Part shown: positions 18,746-27,720 of the stretch, piece by piece
How the letters are laid out: every line of letters begins with the position of its first letter
Numbering within the stretch: the stretch's first letter is position 1
From: G965262015 sp965262015
Lineage (GTDB): Bacteria; Spirochaetota; Leptospiria; Turneriellales; CBDBES01
Reading direction: 5' to 3'
DNA length: 64,000 nucleotides
Assembly: GCA_965262015.1 (NCBI GenBank)
Contig: OZ253494.1
Location: 124,001 to 188,000 of the forward strand
Notes under the pieces: generated by a model
Seen by the model: the letters and a program-made list of their open reading frames with translations, nothing else
Databases searched by the model: none
What the model was told of the DNA's origin: nothing
Made by a program: the position numbers and the translations under genes

Positions 18746-19476
18746 ATGAGCGTAAGTAGTAAGATAGAATGGACAGATGCCACATGGAACCCTGTACGAG
18801 GTTGTAGTAAGATATCTGCTGGTTGTAAGATTGTTATGCTGAAACATTTTGGAAAGATTTAGAGGAGTTAAGGGGCACCCTTTTGAGCAGGGCTTTAATC
18901 TTAAGATTGTACCTGAGAAATTAAAAGAATCTTTATGATGGGAAAAGTCAAAGTTAATTTTTGTAAATTCAATGAGTGATTTATTTCATCCTCTAAGTAC
19001 CCAACTCGTATATTTATGACGTTTTTAATGTTATGAAAGAATGTAATCATCATGTCTTTCAAGTACTTACTAAAAGACCAGAAAGATTGAGAGATCTTTT
19101 TTGTGGTAAGCTAAAGCCATTTTCTAATTTATATCATATCTGGATGGGGGTAAGTGTAGAAAATAAGCAACGCGGATTACCAAGAATCAAAATATTACAG
19201 AGTAGTAATGTCCATGTACGATTTTTATCTATAGAGCCACTTCTAGAACATTTGGGTTTGCTAAATTGAGAAAAATTGATTGGTAATTGTAGGTGGGGAA
19301 AGTGGGAGGCGTGCAAGAGAAATGAAAAAAAGTTGGGTTATTGATATTCAAGAACATTGCTTAAACAATAATGTGCTTTCTTTTTTAAGGAATGGGGTGG
19401 TACAAATAAGAAAAAAGCTGGGAGAGAAATAGATGGCAAAATATATGATAATATGCCTTTAATATTTAGTGGGTAA
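18746..19476 (+). pseudogene. Decayed DUF5131 (phage Gp37/Gp68 family) gene
   Basis: Pieces of one protein family appear in order but in changing frames: [21 protein letters not shown] at the start, then IVPEKLKESL, IFVNSMSDLFHP, HVFQVLTKRPERLR, WMGVSVENKQRG, VRFLSIEPLLEHLG, a worn IVGGESG region, and [20 protein letters not shown] at the end. These are the successive motifs of the DUF5131 family found in phages and mobile islands. At least four stops or frameshifts break it, the first right after SAGCK where the Cys motif NCYA should follow. The longest remaining open piece is 19033-19269. It is therefore a relic of an acquired gene. Confidence 0.75.
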
Positions 19477-19512
19477 ACAGGTGAACATAATGTATATTTC
19501 TTAATTATTCTA

Positions 19513-19809
19513 TTATGCTTGTATACAACAACGAGATAAAAATTCATTTTTCATACCAACATCAATTATATCTTTGTCGTGCATTTTCTCAATATCAGAC
19601 GGGTAGACAATACCACCATCTATTTTTTTCTTTGTATATGGATGTATATCATAAATATAAAAATTATGGTATTGATGTGACTTTTGACCATAAACTGTTA
19701 CCTTCGGCATTCCTCTCGCAACATGTTCTATAATACCATTTGGTTTCCCATGTTGTATTCCTTGTTTATTGTCCCTGAGAATTTTTTTAATACAGGTAAA
19801 GCTATACAT
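19513..19809 (-). CDS. Hypothetical protein, second gene of a two-gene operon
   Basis: This 98-residue protein is not recognised. It is basic in the first half (IKKILRDNKQGIQHGKPNG), rich in His and Tyr in the middle (GQKSHQYHNFYIYDIHPYTKKK) and has no signal or membrane segment. The frame reaches a TTG at 19818, but ATG 19809 overlaps the stop of the upstream gene by one base (TAATG) and is the likelier start. The tight coupling of a small basic protein behind a HicB-like protein resembles a toxin-antitoxin arrangement. That is inference. Confidence 0.5.
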   Translation of the reverse strand: MYSFTCIKKILRDNKQGIQHGKPNGIIEHVARGMPKVTVYGQKSHQYHNFYIYDIHPYTKKKIDGGIVYPSDIEKMHDKDIIDVGMKNEFLSRCCIQA

Positions 19810-20357
19810 TAGTGACAAGGATTAAAGTTATAAACATTGAAATTCATTAAAGCATTTATCAATAAATTAATAACATTATTATCATTGATTGCTAAATTTT
19901 GATTTAGCAGATCTAGCTCTCCACGAATACTTGTGATTATATTATTAACTACTTCTTCCTCATAGTTAAAGGGTGCGATAGATAATTCTTTTATGAGAGC
20001 ACTAATCTGCTTATTGTCTCTTACAAGTAAATTATATGATTTCTTTAATTTTTCTAACAATTTTGATTCTTGCTCACTAATATTGAGTCCATAAATAGAT
20101 TCAACCCTATCATTATGTATGGCTCCTAAAATATGAGTAACTACAATGCCTTGGACTCTATCTTTTAATTTTTCCAAAGCTTTTGTGTAATCAGGATCAG
20201 CAGAATGAGCATAAAGACCAAAATCTTTAATGTCGCATTCCCACACGTCATAGTCATTTTTTTTTATTTCGATTTCGAATTCAGGTAAAAACAAGTATTG
20301 AACTATACTTTTGAGGGGGGTAACCTTGAATTTAGTTTGATGCTCTTTATATTCCAT
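19809..20357 (-). CDS. Hypothetical protein with HicB-like N-terminal stretch
   Basis: The 182-residue protein starts at ATG 20357, which has AAGGGAAG 5 bases upstream; the longer GTG frame to 20387 is less likely. Residues 20-65 (FEIEIKKNDYDVWECDIKDF, then GLYAHSADPDYTKALEKLKDRV) look like the HicB fold, where a strand pair and a helix follow the pattern YxVxCPDLxGxxTxGDTxExALxNxKE. The remainder is helical and Asn/Leu-rich. It is co-transcribed with the 98-residue gene downstream through a TAATG overlap. A 12-bp perfect palindrome lies about 150 bases upstream and could be an operator. The similarity is weak and no function is claimed. Confidence 0.5.
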   Translation of the reverse strand: MEYKEHQTKFKVTPLKSIVQYLFLPEFEIEIKKNDYDVWECDIKDFGLYAHSADPDYTKALEKLKDRVQGIVVTHILGAIHNDRVESIYGLNISEQESKLLEKLKKSYNLLVRDNKQISALIKELSIAPFNYEEEVVNNIITSIRGELDLLNQNLAINDNNVINLLINALMNFNVYNFNPCH

Positions 20358-20503
20358 CTTTTCTTCCCTTAACACCCTTAAGTACACAAATCCTAGTTAT
20401 TTATACCATCTTGTAAAGTACTTTTTGTGTTATGGGTACAAGAGGTTTGCATCTACTGGATTATCTTAGACATACTTGAACCAAGGGTGTATTAACATAT
20501 TTA

Positions 20504-20532
20504 CCAGTATACAATTGCACATTGTATACTGG
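20504..20532. promoter_or_regulatory. Perfect 12-bp inverted repeat between two minus-strand genes
   Basis: CCAGTATACAAT (20504-20515) and ATTGTATACTGG (20521-20532) are perfect inverted copies with a 5-base loop. It lies 71 bases past the nfeD-type stop and 147 bases before the start of the HicB-like gene, so it may be a terminator of the first or an operator of the second. No T-run follows on the minus strand. Confidence 0.5.
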
Positions 20533-20602
20533 CAGAAGGAAGTAACAAGACAGTGATGCTCAAGACTGCCTTTAGTTTATAATTATTTTTCTCTAATGGT
20601 AA

Positions 20603-21964
20603 TTAAGTGTCCAGGGACGTATCACTTTCAACGATCAGCTGACTACCTTGATAAGAAATAACTTTAACTAATGTATCTTTAGGGATATAGACGCCATTGC
20701 TATACGCATCAAATAAGATATTATTCACTTTAATTCGACCGGATGGTCTTAGTATACTCATACTTATGCCTTGTTTCCCAATCAATAACTCATATTCTGG
20801 TTTAACCTGATTGCTATGACTCTGTAAGGTCTCACTAAGTATTAAAGAATTTTTATTAGGTTCACGCTTTTTAAATCTTGTGATGAGTAAGAAAGATGCA
20901 AAAGCAACTACTATAACTACTATACTAGTAAACCATAAACCTGCGACAAGATTATTAATCGAGTATGACCATGCAATGCTACCCATTACACTAAATATCC
21001 CTAATAGGCCTGAAACACCAAATCCTGGTATTACAAAAATTTCTAATACCATAAAGAATAATCCTAGAAGAAATAAAGATGGTGAACCCCATCCAGCATA
21101 ACCAACTAAAATACGTGGTATAAAATATAATGCAATAAAAATTAAACCCATACTACCCGAGATGCCCCAGTTGGGTACTTTCAATTCATATAATATACCT
21201 AAAAAACCCAATAATAAAATTGCACCAGCAATTACGGGATTAAGAGAAAATTGTAGCAAGCGATCCCATACCGTAATTACCAATTGGTGTACGTTTTTAT
21301 GAGATATCCCTTCTTTGTCTAAAATAGATGAGATATCCACAACAATACCATCAGCTATTTTTAACCTTTGAGCTTGTTGTGCTGTCAGTGTAAGTAATTG
21401 CCCTTTTGGTTTAGATATGCCATGTTTTTTATATGTTAGAACCGTATTTTCATCTACAAATGCTTCAGTAATATCTGAGTTTTTACCGTTTCTTTCGGCT
21501 GCACTACGCCAGATCGCTCTACTAGCAGATATAATTTTTTCAGGTGCTTTTTGCATCCCCTTAGAGGAATATTGGACAGGCGTTGCGGCACCTATCCTAG
21601 AATCCTTTGTCATAAATAGTTGATCACATGAGAGAGCAATTAATGAGCCTGCAGACAAAGCATTTTTATTAATAAAGCAAATAGATCGTACATTTGTTTG
21701 ACGTAATAGTTTTTCTATTTGTAAAGTAGCTGTTAATTCCCCCCCTAATGTATCAATCTCAATAATCATCAAATGCACTCTATTTTCTTCTGCTTTTTTA
21801 ATCGCTTTCTTAATGAGATAGGCATAAAAAGAATTTTCTTGTTCACCCAGCTGGTGTGGCGGGATGTGATACACCATAGGAGCAGGATTAGCTCCCTGGT
21901 ATCCACTATGATTCTGATGCAATATAAATAATAGGATGAATATAATACAACGAATATAACGCAT
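20603..21964 (-). CDS. NfeD-family membrane-bound serine protease (ClpP-fold)
   Basis: The 453-residue protein has a signal peptide (residues 1-20), then a ClpP-class protease domain with IIEIDTLGGELTATLQI, the nucleophile Ser in NALSAGSLIALSCD, the segment RIGAATPV, and DENTVLTYKKHG. Four or five membrane segments follow (about residues 230-370), then a soluble C-terminal OB-fold domain of the NfeD type (LIGKQGISMSILRPSGRIKVNN). Such proteases cut stomatin-like or other membrane proteins. No stomatin/SPFH partner is adjacent. It is followed on the same strand by the unknown two-gene operon after 245 bases. Confidence 0.87.
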   Translation of the reverse strand: MRYIRCIIFILLFILHQNHSGYQGANPAPMVYHIPPHQLGEQENSFYAYLIKKAIKKAEENRVHLMIIEIDTLGGELTATLQIEKLLRQTNVRSICFINKNALSAGSLIALSCDQLFMTKDSRIGAATPVQYSSKGMQKAPEKIISASRAIWRSAAERNGKNSDITEAFVDENTVLTYKKHGISKPKGQLLTLTAQQAQRLKIADGIVVDISSILDKEGISHKNVHQLVITVWDRLLQFSLNPVIAGAILLLGFLGILYELKVPNWGISGSMGLIFIALYFIPRILVGYAGWGSPSLFLLGLFFMVLEIFVIPGFGVSGLLGIFSVMGSIAWSYSINNLVAGLWFTSIVVIVVAFASFLLITRFKKREPNKNSLILSETLQSHSNQVKPEYELLIGKQGISMSILRPSGRIKVNNILFDAYSNGVYIPKDTLVKVISYQGSQLIVESDTSLDT

Positions 21965-21990
21965 AAATATTATCCAAAAAATTTATCTGT

Positions 21991-22818
21991 CTATAAGCTA
22001 AATTGCTTGTTTAAAAAGGTTTGCATACTTTGCCATGACTTCTGATCTGCTTGTTTATTATAAGAGATGCTTTTTGATTTAGCTTCAGACATCGTAAACT
22101 TTGTAAAGCCATGTACCGCATTTGGATATGAGATAAATGTAAAATTAACGTTATTGGCTTCTAAGTTTTGTGTAAATGCTTTTAAAGTGTCGGCTGAAGT
22201 AAATGAATCTTCTTTACCATGATGAATTAGCAAAGGAGTAAGAATCTTTTTAGCTTCGTCATTCGCAAGAGATGGGATAACTGCATGAAACGTTATTATG
22301 CCTTTAAATTTGGCACCTGTATAAGCCATCTTGAGAGCAGCGTAGCCACCAAAGCAATAACCAATAATCGCAATATTATTTGGATCAACATTACTTTGTC
22401 TTTTAAGTAATTCTAGAGACGCCATAATTCTGTCTAACATTAGATCTGGTTGTTTCATGTATTGATTCATTAATTTAGATGCCTCTTGATGAGTTTTAGC
22501 TCTAATACCTTTACCATACATATCCATAGCAAAGGCTACATACCCCAACTCTCCCAGCATGCGTGTTCTTGTTTCGATGTAAGTGCCTAAACCCGTCCAT
22601 TCATGTATTACTAATATACCTGGCTTTTTAACGCCATTCGCATTGTTCACATAAGCTAAATAACCTTCTAGAGCTTGTTGACCGTGTGTATATTGGATTG
22701 TTTGTGTAATAACTTGTTCTGTTTTAGGCTTCTTTTTGCACATTGTTAAACAGGTAAGACATAGTATACAGAGGGATCCTATCAGTAGTATCCCTGATTT
22801 TTTAATATTTAGTTTCAT
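21991..22818 (-). CDS. Dienelactone-hydrolase family lipoprotein
   Basis: This is an alpha/beta hydrolase with the dienelactone-hydrolase nucleophile elbow IIGYCFGG (Cys near residue 155), a late Asp in HGKEDSF and the catalytic His in NAVHGFTK. The N-terminus is a lipoprotein signal, MKLNIKKSGILLIGS onward, with Cys27 in LTMC. It should therefore be anchored in the envelope rather than cytoplasmic like classical DLH. The frame is open to 22872, but ATG 22818 begins the signal peptide and has AAAGGAG 11 bases upstream. The substrate is unknown. It precedes the nfeD-type gene on the same strand by 26 bases and may be co-transcribed with it. Confidence 0.83.
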   Translation of the reverse strand: MKLNIKKSGILLIGSLCILCLTCLTMCKKKPKTEQVITQTIQYTHGQQALEGYLAYVNNANGVKKPGILVIHEWTGLGTYIETRTRMLGELGYVAFAMDMYGKGIRAKTHQEASKLMNQYMKQPDLMLDRIMASLELLKRQSNVDPNNIAIIGYCFGGYAALKMAYTGAKFKGIITFHAVIPSLANDEAKKILTPLLIHHGKEDSFTSADTLKAFTQNLEANNVNFTFISYPNAVHGFTKFTMSEAKSKSISYNKQADQKSWQSMQTFLNKQFSL

Positions 22819-22917
22819 TTGATTTTCAACTCCTTTATAATATTGTTTTCGACTAGTGAATACATACTTCATCCAAATTTTAAGGTATAGTAGAATATAC
22901 GAACCATGCAGTTCTTT

Positions 22918-22934
22918 CCCTTATCACATAAGGG
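22918..22934. other. Short perfect hairpin upstream of the DLH lipoprotein gene
   Basis: CCCTTAT and ATAAGGG form a 7-bp perfect stem around a 3-base loop, 100 bases upstream of the lipoprotein start on the minus strand. It could be a worn terminator of the methylase gene upstream or a small operator. Confidence 0.35.
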
Positions 22935-23049
22935 ATGATCAAAAGTCAATGTTCTATTATATTGTCATTAAATAAATTTGCAAGTATGACATGTTAATTA
23001 TTTTCTTATAGCTCACAAAGCAAACAGATTCTATGCCTTTGTAGCGTAA

Positions 23050-23103
23050 TAAAATAGATGATCTTTACAAGGAAGAACGGCTAACTAAATCTATTTCTGT
23101 CCA
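23050..23103 (+). repeat. Right-end fragment of the insertion-sequence remnant family
   Basis: The block GATGATCTTTACAAGGAAGA, then CGGCTAACTAAATCTATTT and CTGTCCA, matches the right ends of the copies at 8590-8936 and 27355-27617. It lies 60 bases beyond the 3' end of the truncated Mod gene. Confidence 0.55.
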
Positions 23104-23163
23104 TAACTGTGATACAGACTCTTCATCTCTACTAGTTTATAGATAATTATTATATCTTGCATC

Positions 23164-24570
23164 TTATTTGGCAAACGCACATTTAAAATACTTTAAATTT
23201 CCACCCAATCCATCTACTAACTCTCCATTGCCATTTTTACGATATCCTTCAATAACCTTTTTTATTCTTGGATATGTCACTGTTTCAGCTATACCACCAC
23301 CAGAGTTATTATAATCTTCATTATTTGTACATAATATAAACTGACGATTACCGCCATCTTCTTTATTTAATGCTAATACTGCATGACCTGTTGTTCCACT
23401 TCCTGCGAAAAAGTCTAGAATGATTATTTCTTTGGGCATAGATTTTAGAAGGAAACTAATTAGTTGATAGGGCTTTGGATGTTGAAAGTTTAACTGCATA
23501 TCTTTCATTATGTTATCAATACCACTTAAAAAAATGGTATCTTTTAATCTTGTTCTATCTATATCTCTAACTTTAGTATAGATCTTATAAGTATCACCAT
23601 CTTTTATAAATTTTAAATTATATTGTTCTTTAAGTATTTTGTCTTTACTCCAACGCCAAGCATGGTATTTATTTACTCCATTATGATTTTTTTTAGGGGG
23701 TATTCGCACAAAACCGGTTGGTATAGTTTGGTCCTCTACATCTACAAATTTTACTTCTTTCGTTTTCTTATTATAAAGAATATTAAATACAAGATTCTTT
23801 CTTGTAACTTCATTAAAAATCTGGTTTGTATTATATAATTCATTTTTTATCACATATTGGCCTAAATCATCTTTAAAAATTTTATAGTTTTGTGCTTTGT
23901 ATACTTCTGGCATGTTTTTAATCATTTTATCTTTTAGAGAAACCGTAACTTCTCTGCCAGAAATATTGGTATAATTTTTGGCATATATCAATATCAGTTC
24001 ATATGTTTTAGCATATAGGGTTTTACCTATTTGTCTACCCTTTGTATTATTAATCCAGTTGATTTGATTAACAAAATTATCTTCCCCAAAGAGTTGATCC
24101 ATCAGAAGCTTAAGACAAAATACTTCATTGTCATCTATGGAAATAAAAATAATGCCATCTTCACTTAATAAAGTTCGAGCTAGTTCTAACCGCTTACTCA
24201 TCATATTGAGCCACTTACTATGGCGATACTGGTCTTTCTTATCTACAAATTTATTATTATACTTCCAATCCTTAGCACCTGTATTGTATGGTGGATCAAT
24301 ATAGATCATATCTATCTTATTCTTATGCGTATAGTTAAGACAAGTTAATGCATGATAGTTATCACCTTCAATTAAGAGATTAGGCACATTATCATTTATT
24401 TTAACTTGTTTATTTTGTACTATTTCTAATATAGGTAATTTATTTTTACAATTTTCTACAATTTCTTCTGGCTCACGTTCTTTATCCCAAATCAAGCCAT
24501 ATTGTTTTAGTCTTTTTATTTCTTCAATTAATTCTTTTTGTGATAAATGATTATAATTAATTTCATTCAT
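23164..24570 (-). CDS. Type III-like DNA methyltransferase (Mod), orphan and C-terminally short
   Basis: The 468-residue protein has the beta-class amino-methyltransferase order. Motif IV is YIDPPYNTG near residue 95. Motif I is ILDFFAGSGTTGHAVLALN near residue 380, followed by RQFILCTNNE. A long central target-recognition part lies between them. It would methylate adenine (N6) in a specific asymmetric sequence. The N-terminal QKELIEEIKRLKQYG segment is typical of type III Mod. No res gene lies nearby, so it is an orphan. It stops just after GGNLKYFKCAFAK, where Mod proteins normally continue for 50-150 residues, next to an insertion-sequence fragment; the tail was probably lost. No phase-variation repeat is visible. 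Confidence 0.85.
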   Translation of the reverse strand: MNEINYNHLSQKELIEEIKRLKQYGLIWDKEREPEEIVENCKNKLPILEIVQNKQVKINDNVPNLLIEGDNYHALTCLNYTHKNKIDMIYIDPPYNTGAKDWKYNNKFVDKKDQYRHSKWLNMMSKRLELARTLLSEDGIIFISIDDNEVFCLKLLMDQLFGEDNFVNQINWINNTKGRQIGKTLYAKTYELILIYAKNYTNISGREVTVSLKDKMIKNMPEVYKAQNYKIFKDDLGQYVIKNELYNTNQIFNEVTRKNLVFNILYNKKTKEVKFVDVEDQTIPTGFVRIPPKKNHNGVNKYHAWRWSKDKILKEQYNLKFIKDGDTYKIYTKVRDIDRTRLKDTIFLSGIDNIMKDMQLNFQHPKPYQLISFLLKSMPKEIIILDFFAGSGTTGHAVLALNKEDGGNRQFILCTNNEDYNNSGGGIAETVTYPRIKKVIEGYRKNGNGELVDGLGGNLKYFKCAFAK

Positions 24571-24790
24571 AAATATAATATAACATTCAAGAATAATAAT
24601 TCTTGTTTTTTAGCATGTACAATAAACAATTATATTTCTAAATAAGTCCATGAACTTTTTACATATAGATAATATATAAAAATGAGTTTATTTTTATACT
24701 AACTTTTACCCTCCAATATAGAAGATACAGCCTCTCCAATTTTTATTAAAAATTGTTGCTTTTTTAAATACATTAATATATCTTCTTTCT

Positions 24791-27178
24791 ATGAAGAAGA
24801 GTAGAATCAGCAAAATAGCATTAAATTTCTCTGTATCAAGAAACACAAATAAGATATTATTTATCTTGTTTGTGTTTTTACTTGTTTTGACCCTGCTAAC
24901 ATGTACAAAGACAAGTAGTAAAGATACAAATAAAGTAAATAAACCAGATGAAATAAATAAAGATACTAATAAACCAAATGAGATAAATAAAAATACTAAA
25001 TACTCTTATATTTGCTTCCATGGCACGGAAGAAAAAACTGAACGTTCGCTATACGAAGGTACAGAAAATTGTACAGCATGTAATGATGATTTTATTCTGG
25101 AAGAGGGACGGTGTACACGAAAGACAGAGGCTTTAGAGATGGGTACAGTAGTGGTAAGTGGTCAAGGTATAACAAGTATTGCCCTATTATCTCAGACCTC
25201 CGTGTATTATAAGTTTAGGAAGTTTTTTCGTATTCGTGAAGACGGCGAAAGTTTATTCTACAGAAATATAGTTCGTGGTAAAGGATATCAAGAACACCAG
25301 GAACCAAGTGTTCTCTACATCACCAGACTTATACCAAAGAATGAGAATGAAACAGGGGTTTTTGCCTTAGAAGTTCATGGAGCTAATAATAATCGTGTAT
25401 GTGGTACTACCAATCCATCATTATGTGCTCCTCTGAAGGTTACAGTAACCAGAGAAGGTTTTGTTGCTTTTTATATACAAGGCATTCTTGATCTTCTTAA
25501 AGGCCAAAGAAAATATATTTATACATATGATTTAAAGCCTCAAGATATACGAGTATCATTCACCAGTGATACAGGTGAAAAAACATTACAAGATATTAGC
25601 ATTCAACCTGCACAGAAGAAATATCCAATCTATCAACCTCCCTATCGCTTTGAAGCTGGTTCAGCAACGGGTATAGTGGTAAGTGGTGAAAGGCAAAAAA
25701 CCATTACTCTATTACCCCAGACCTCTGTATATTATAAGTTTAGGCAGTTTTTTGGTCTTCGTTCAAATGGCATAAGTAGGTTTTACAGGGGGGCTAGTAA
25801 ATCTCAAGCACCAAGTATTCGCTACATCACTAGACTTATGCCAAAGAATGAGAATGAAACAGGAGTTTTTGCCTTAGAAGTTCATGGAGCTAATAATAAT
25901 CGTGTATGTAGTACTACCATTCTATCATTATGTGCTCCTCTGAAGGTTACAGTAACCAGAGAAGGTTTTGTTGCTTTCTATACACAAGAAGCTCTCGATA
26001 GTCAAGGTGAAAGAGACTATATTTTTACATATGATTTAAAGCCCCAGGATATACAAGTGTCATTCACCAGTGATACAGGTGAAAAAACCTTACAAGATAT
26101 TAGCATCCAACCCCCAGAAACAGATTGTGGCACAGAAATGAATAGTGATCGTTATAATTGTCTATTCCAAAGAGGGCTTCGAACAGATACTTCCCCAGAA
26201 ATTACCACAACAAAGGCTCATCGCTCGTCGTTGCCAGATAGCATGATCTACAATCGTTCTCAATATCAATTAATTTTTAATGAAGAATTCAATGGTGAAG
26301 GAATGGCTTCCTTAGATAATCGTATTTGGACTTATTCTAGAGGCCCTGCAAGGTCAGCTTCAGCTCCAGTTCTTTGTGAAAATGTAAGGGATGGCCATTA
26401 TTCTTTTACAAAAACAAATAGTTGTGGTGCTGATCTTACGACTGAAGGTAAATTTTCTTTTAAGTATGGCTATTTTGAGGTGAAATATAAAGTAAATACA
26501 GAAGCTCATAATTCATATATAAATATGGCTATGGTTCTTAGCTATGTTCATAAGGGGATTAGAACTCATGCATTAGGTGACTATCCTAATATTAAGATTG
26601 ATTCTATAGAGAATTTATTAAAGTATGTTGGTACAGAATTTGATCTCATTGAATACGTTCCTAATAAACGACGACAATACAATCATGTTTATATTAAGAG
26701 AATATTGGGAGCATCACGGGATATAAAACAATATAGTTCAAAAACTACTTTCCCATTCTGTTGGGGATTCAGTGGTGATGTTGATAACCGTAACGCATAT
26801 TTTTTACCAGCATGTTCTATTCCTAATGCAGAATTTACCATTACAAGATCCGTTGAATGGACTCCGTCTGGTTATCGTAATTATATAAGAGTACATGATG
26901 TTCATGATAAACCGCAACTTTTTTCAGATGATCTTATTGAGTTTCGTGTAAATGATGATGAAGATATTAGCCCAGGCTTCTATTTTAACGCTGTACGTGT
27001 AGGTTCTCGTGATCTTGCTTTTGAGCAATTAGGCGTTATGCATGTACCTGCCCACTTTGCAATGGCTGCTTGGGGATGGCCTACGACTAGTAGAATATGG
27101 ACTACAATGAAAGTGGATTATATTCGTATTTATCAGCCAACGAATCATTATGATGATATGCCCTTAGTATATCAATAA
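24791..27178 (+). CDS. GH16-family glucanase-like lipoprotein with duplicated N-terminal domains
   Basis: The 795-residue protein has a lipoprotein signal ending in LLTC (Cys near residue 38), then a short linker with a tandem 10-residue repeat (NKPDEINKDT, NKPNEINKNT). A Cys-rich piece (NCTACNDDFILEEGRC) follows, then two copies of a ~150-residue beta domain (about 118-270 and 295-440; both contain NENETGVFALEVHGANNNR). The C-terminal half is a GH16 (laminarinase-type) domain with YQLIFNEEFNGEG, KYGYFEVKYKV and the catalytic motif EFDLIE near residue 616, in which the two Glu act as nucleophile and acid/base. A beta-1,3-type glucan is the likely substrate class, at the cell surface. No ribosome binding site is visible. 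Confidence 0.8.
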   Translation: MKKSRISKIALNFSVSRNTNKILFILFVFLLVLTLLTCTKTSSKDTNKVNKPDEINKDTNKPNEINKNTKYSYICFHGTEEKTERSLYEGTENCTACNDDFILEEGRCTRKTEALEMGTVVVSGQGITSIALLSQTSVYYKFRKFFRIREDGESLFYRNIVRGKGYQEHQEPSVLYITRLIPKNENETGVFALEVHGANNNRVCGTTNPSLCAPLKVTVTREGFVAFYIQGILDLLKGQRKYIYTYDLKPQDIRVSFTSDTGEKTLQDISIQPAQKKYPIYQPPYRFEAGSATGIVVSGERQKTITLLPQTSVYYKFRQFFGLRSNGISRFYRGASKSQAPSIRYITRLMPKNENETGVFALEVHGANNNRVCSTTILSLCAPLKVTVTREGFVAFYTQEALDSQGERDYIFTYDLKPQDIQVSFTSDTGEKTLQDISIQPPETDCGTEMNSDRYNCLFQRGLRTDTSPEITTTKAHRSSLPDSMIYNRSQYQLIFNEEFNGEGMASLDNRIWTYSRGPARSASAPVLCENVRDGHYSFTKTNSCGADLTTEGKFSFKYGYFEVKYKVNTEAHNSYINMAMVLSYVHKGIRTHALGDYPNIKIDSIENLLKYVGTEFDLIEYVPNKRRQYNHVYIKRILGASRDIKQYSSKTTFPFCWGFSGDVDNRNAYFLPACSIPNAEFTITRSVEWTPSGYRNYIRVHDVHDKPQLFSDDLIEFRVNDDEDISPGFYFNAVRVGSRDLAFEQLGVMHVPAHFAMAAWGWPTTSRIWTTMKVDYIRIYQPTNHYDDMPLVYQ
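25137..26112 (+). repeat. Direct repeat inside the GH16 lipoprotein gene
   Basis: Two units, about 25137-25609 and 25669-26112, encode the duplicated beta domain. The stretch from about 25335 to 25480 is almost identical in DNA to 25847-25990, which shows a recent duplication or gene conversion. Recombination between them could delete one domain in frame. Confidence 0.75.
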
Positions 27179-27354
27179 TTTCTAAGATAAAAAATAGAAA
27201 GACAATTATAAATGTAATTTTGTAGTAGCTTAGTTATTTTACGTATGTAAATTTAGGCAAGATCTAAGGTTTTAAAATCAAAGAGTTTTAATTTTTTCTC
27301 AAAGTTTACTCATTTTTTATAGCTTTTATAAATATCATGAAAAGTCAAGTTAAG

Positions 27355-27617
27355 CTCTGGATAATTTGATATATTCATCAGGTATTCTTTTCAAATAATA
27401 AGACTTAGGAGAAACAGCTTATGAGAATATACCATGAATAATGGATACTTATACAAAAGTATTTATCAGACAATATGAGTTATAGAAAAATAACTCTCAA
27501 AGTCTGCTATCTCTTTACTAGAATATGCAGTTGATAAAATCAATCAATGATATAGACATGTATAGGCTATCCTTACAAGGAAAAACTGCTAACCAAGTCT
27601 ATTCTGTCCAGCAACCA
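27355..27617 (+). repeat. Decayed insertion-sequence remnant
   Basis: The left part (CTGGATA to AGACTTAGGAG) and the right end GCTAACCAAGTCTATTCTGT-CCAG match the other copies. In between, MSYRKITLK is preserved, but the remainder of the helix-turn-helix is frameshifted or lost. It fills the middle of the 542-base gap between the GH16 and DHH genes. Confidence 0.6.
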
Positions 27618-27720
27618 ATTATGACGCTCCAGTCCAGAGCGGATACACTCTTCACTCCTAATGTTATGTAAAAACAACTTGAAACTTGTATAACTAATAT
27701 AAGTTTGTCGTGATAGTTCT

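Noticed and set aside
20504..20532. Certain rho-independent terminator of the nfeD-type gene
   Set aside because: The hairpin is perfect but lacks a T-run on the minus strand; operator function is equally possible, so it is listed as regulatory.
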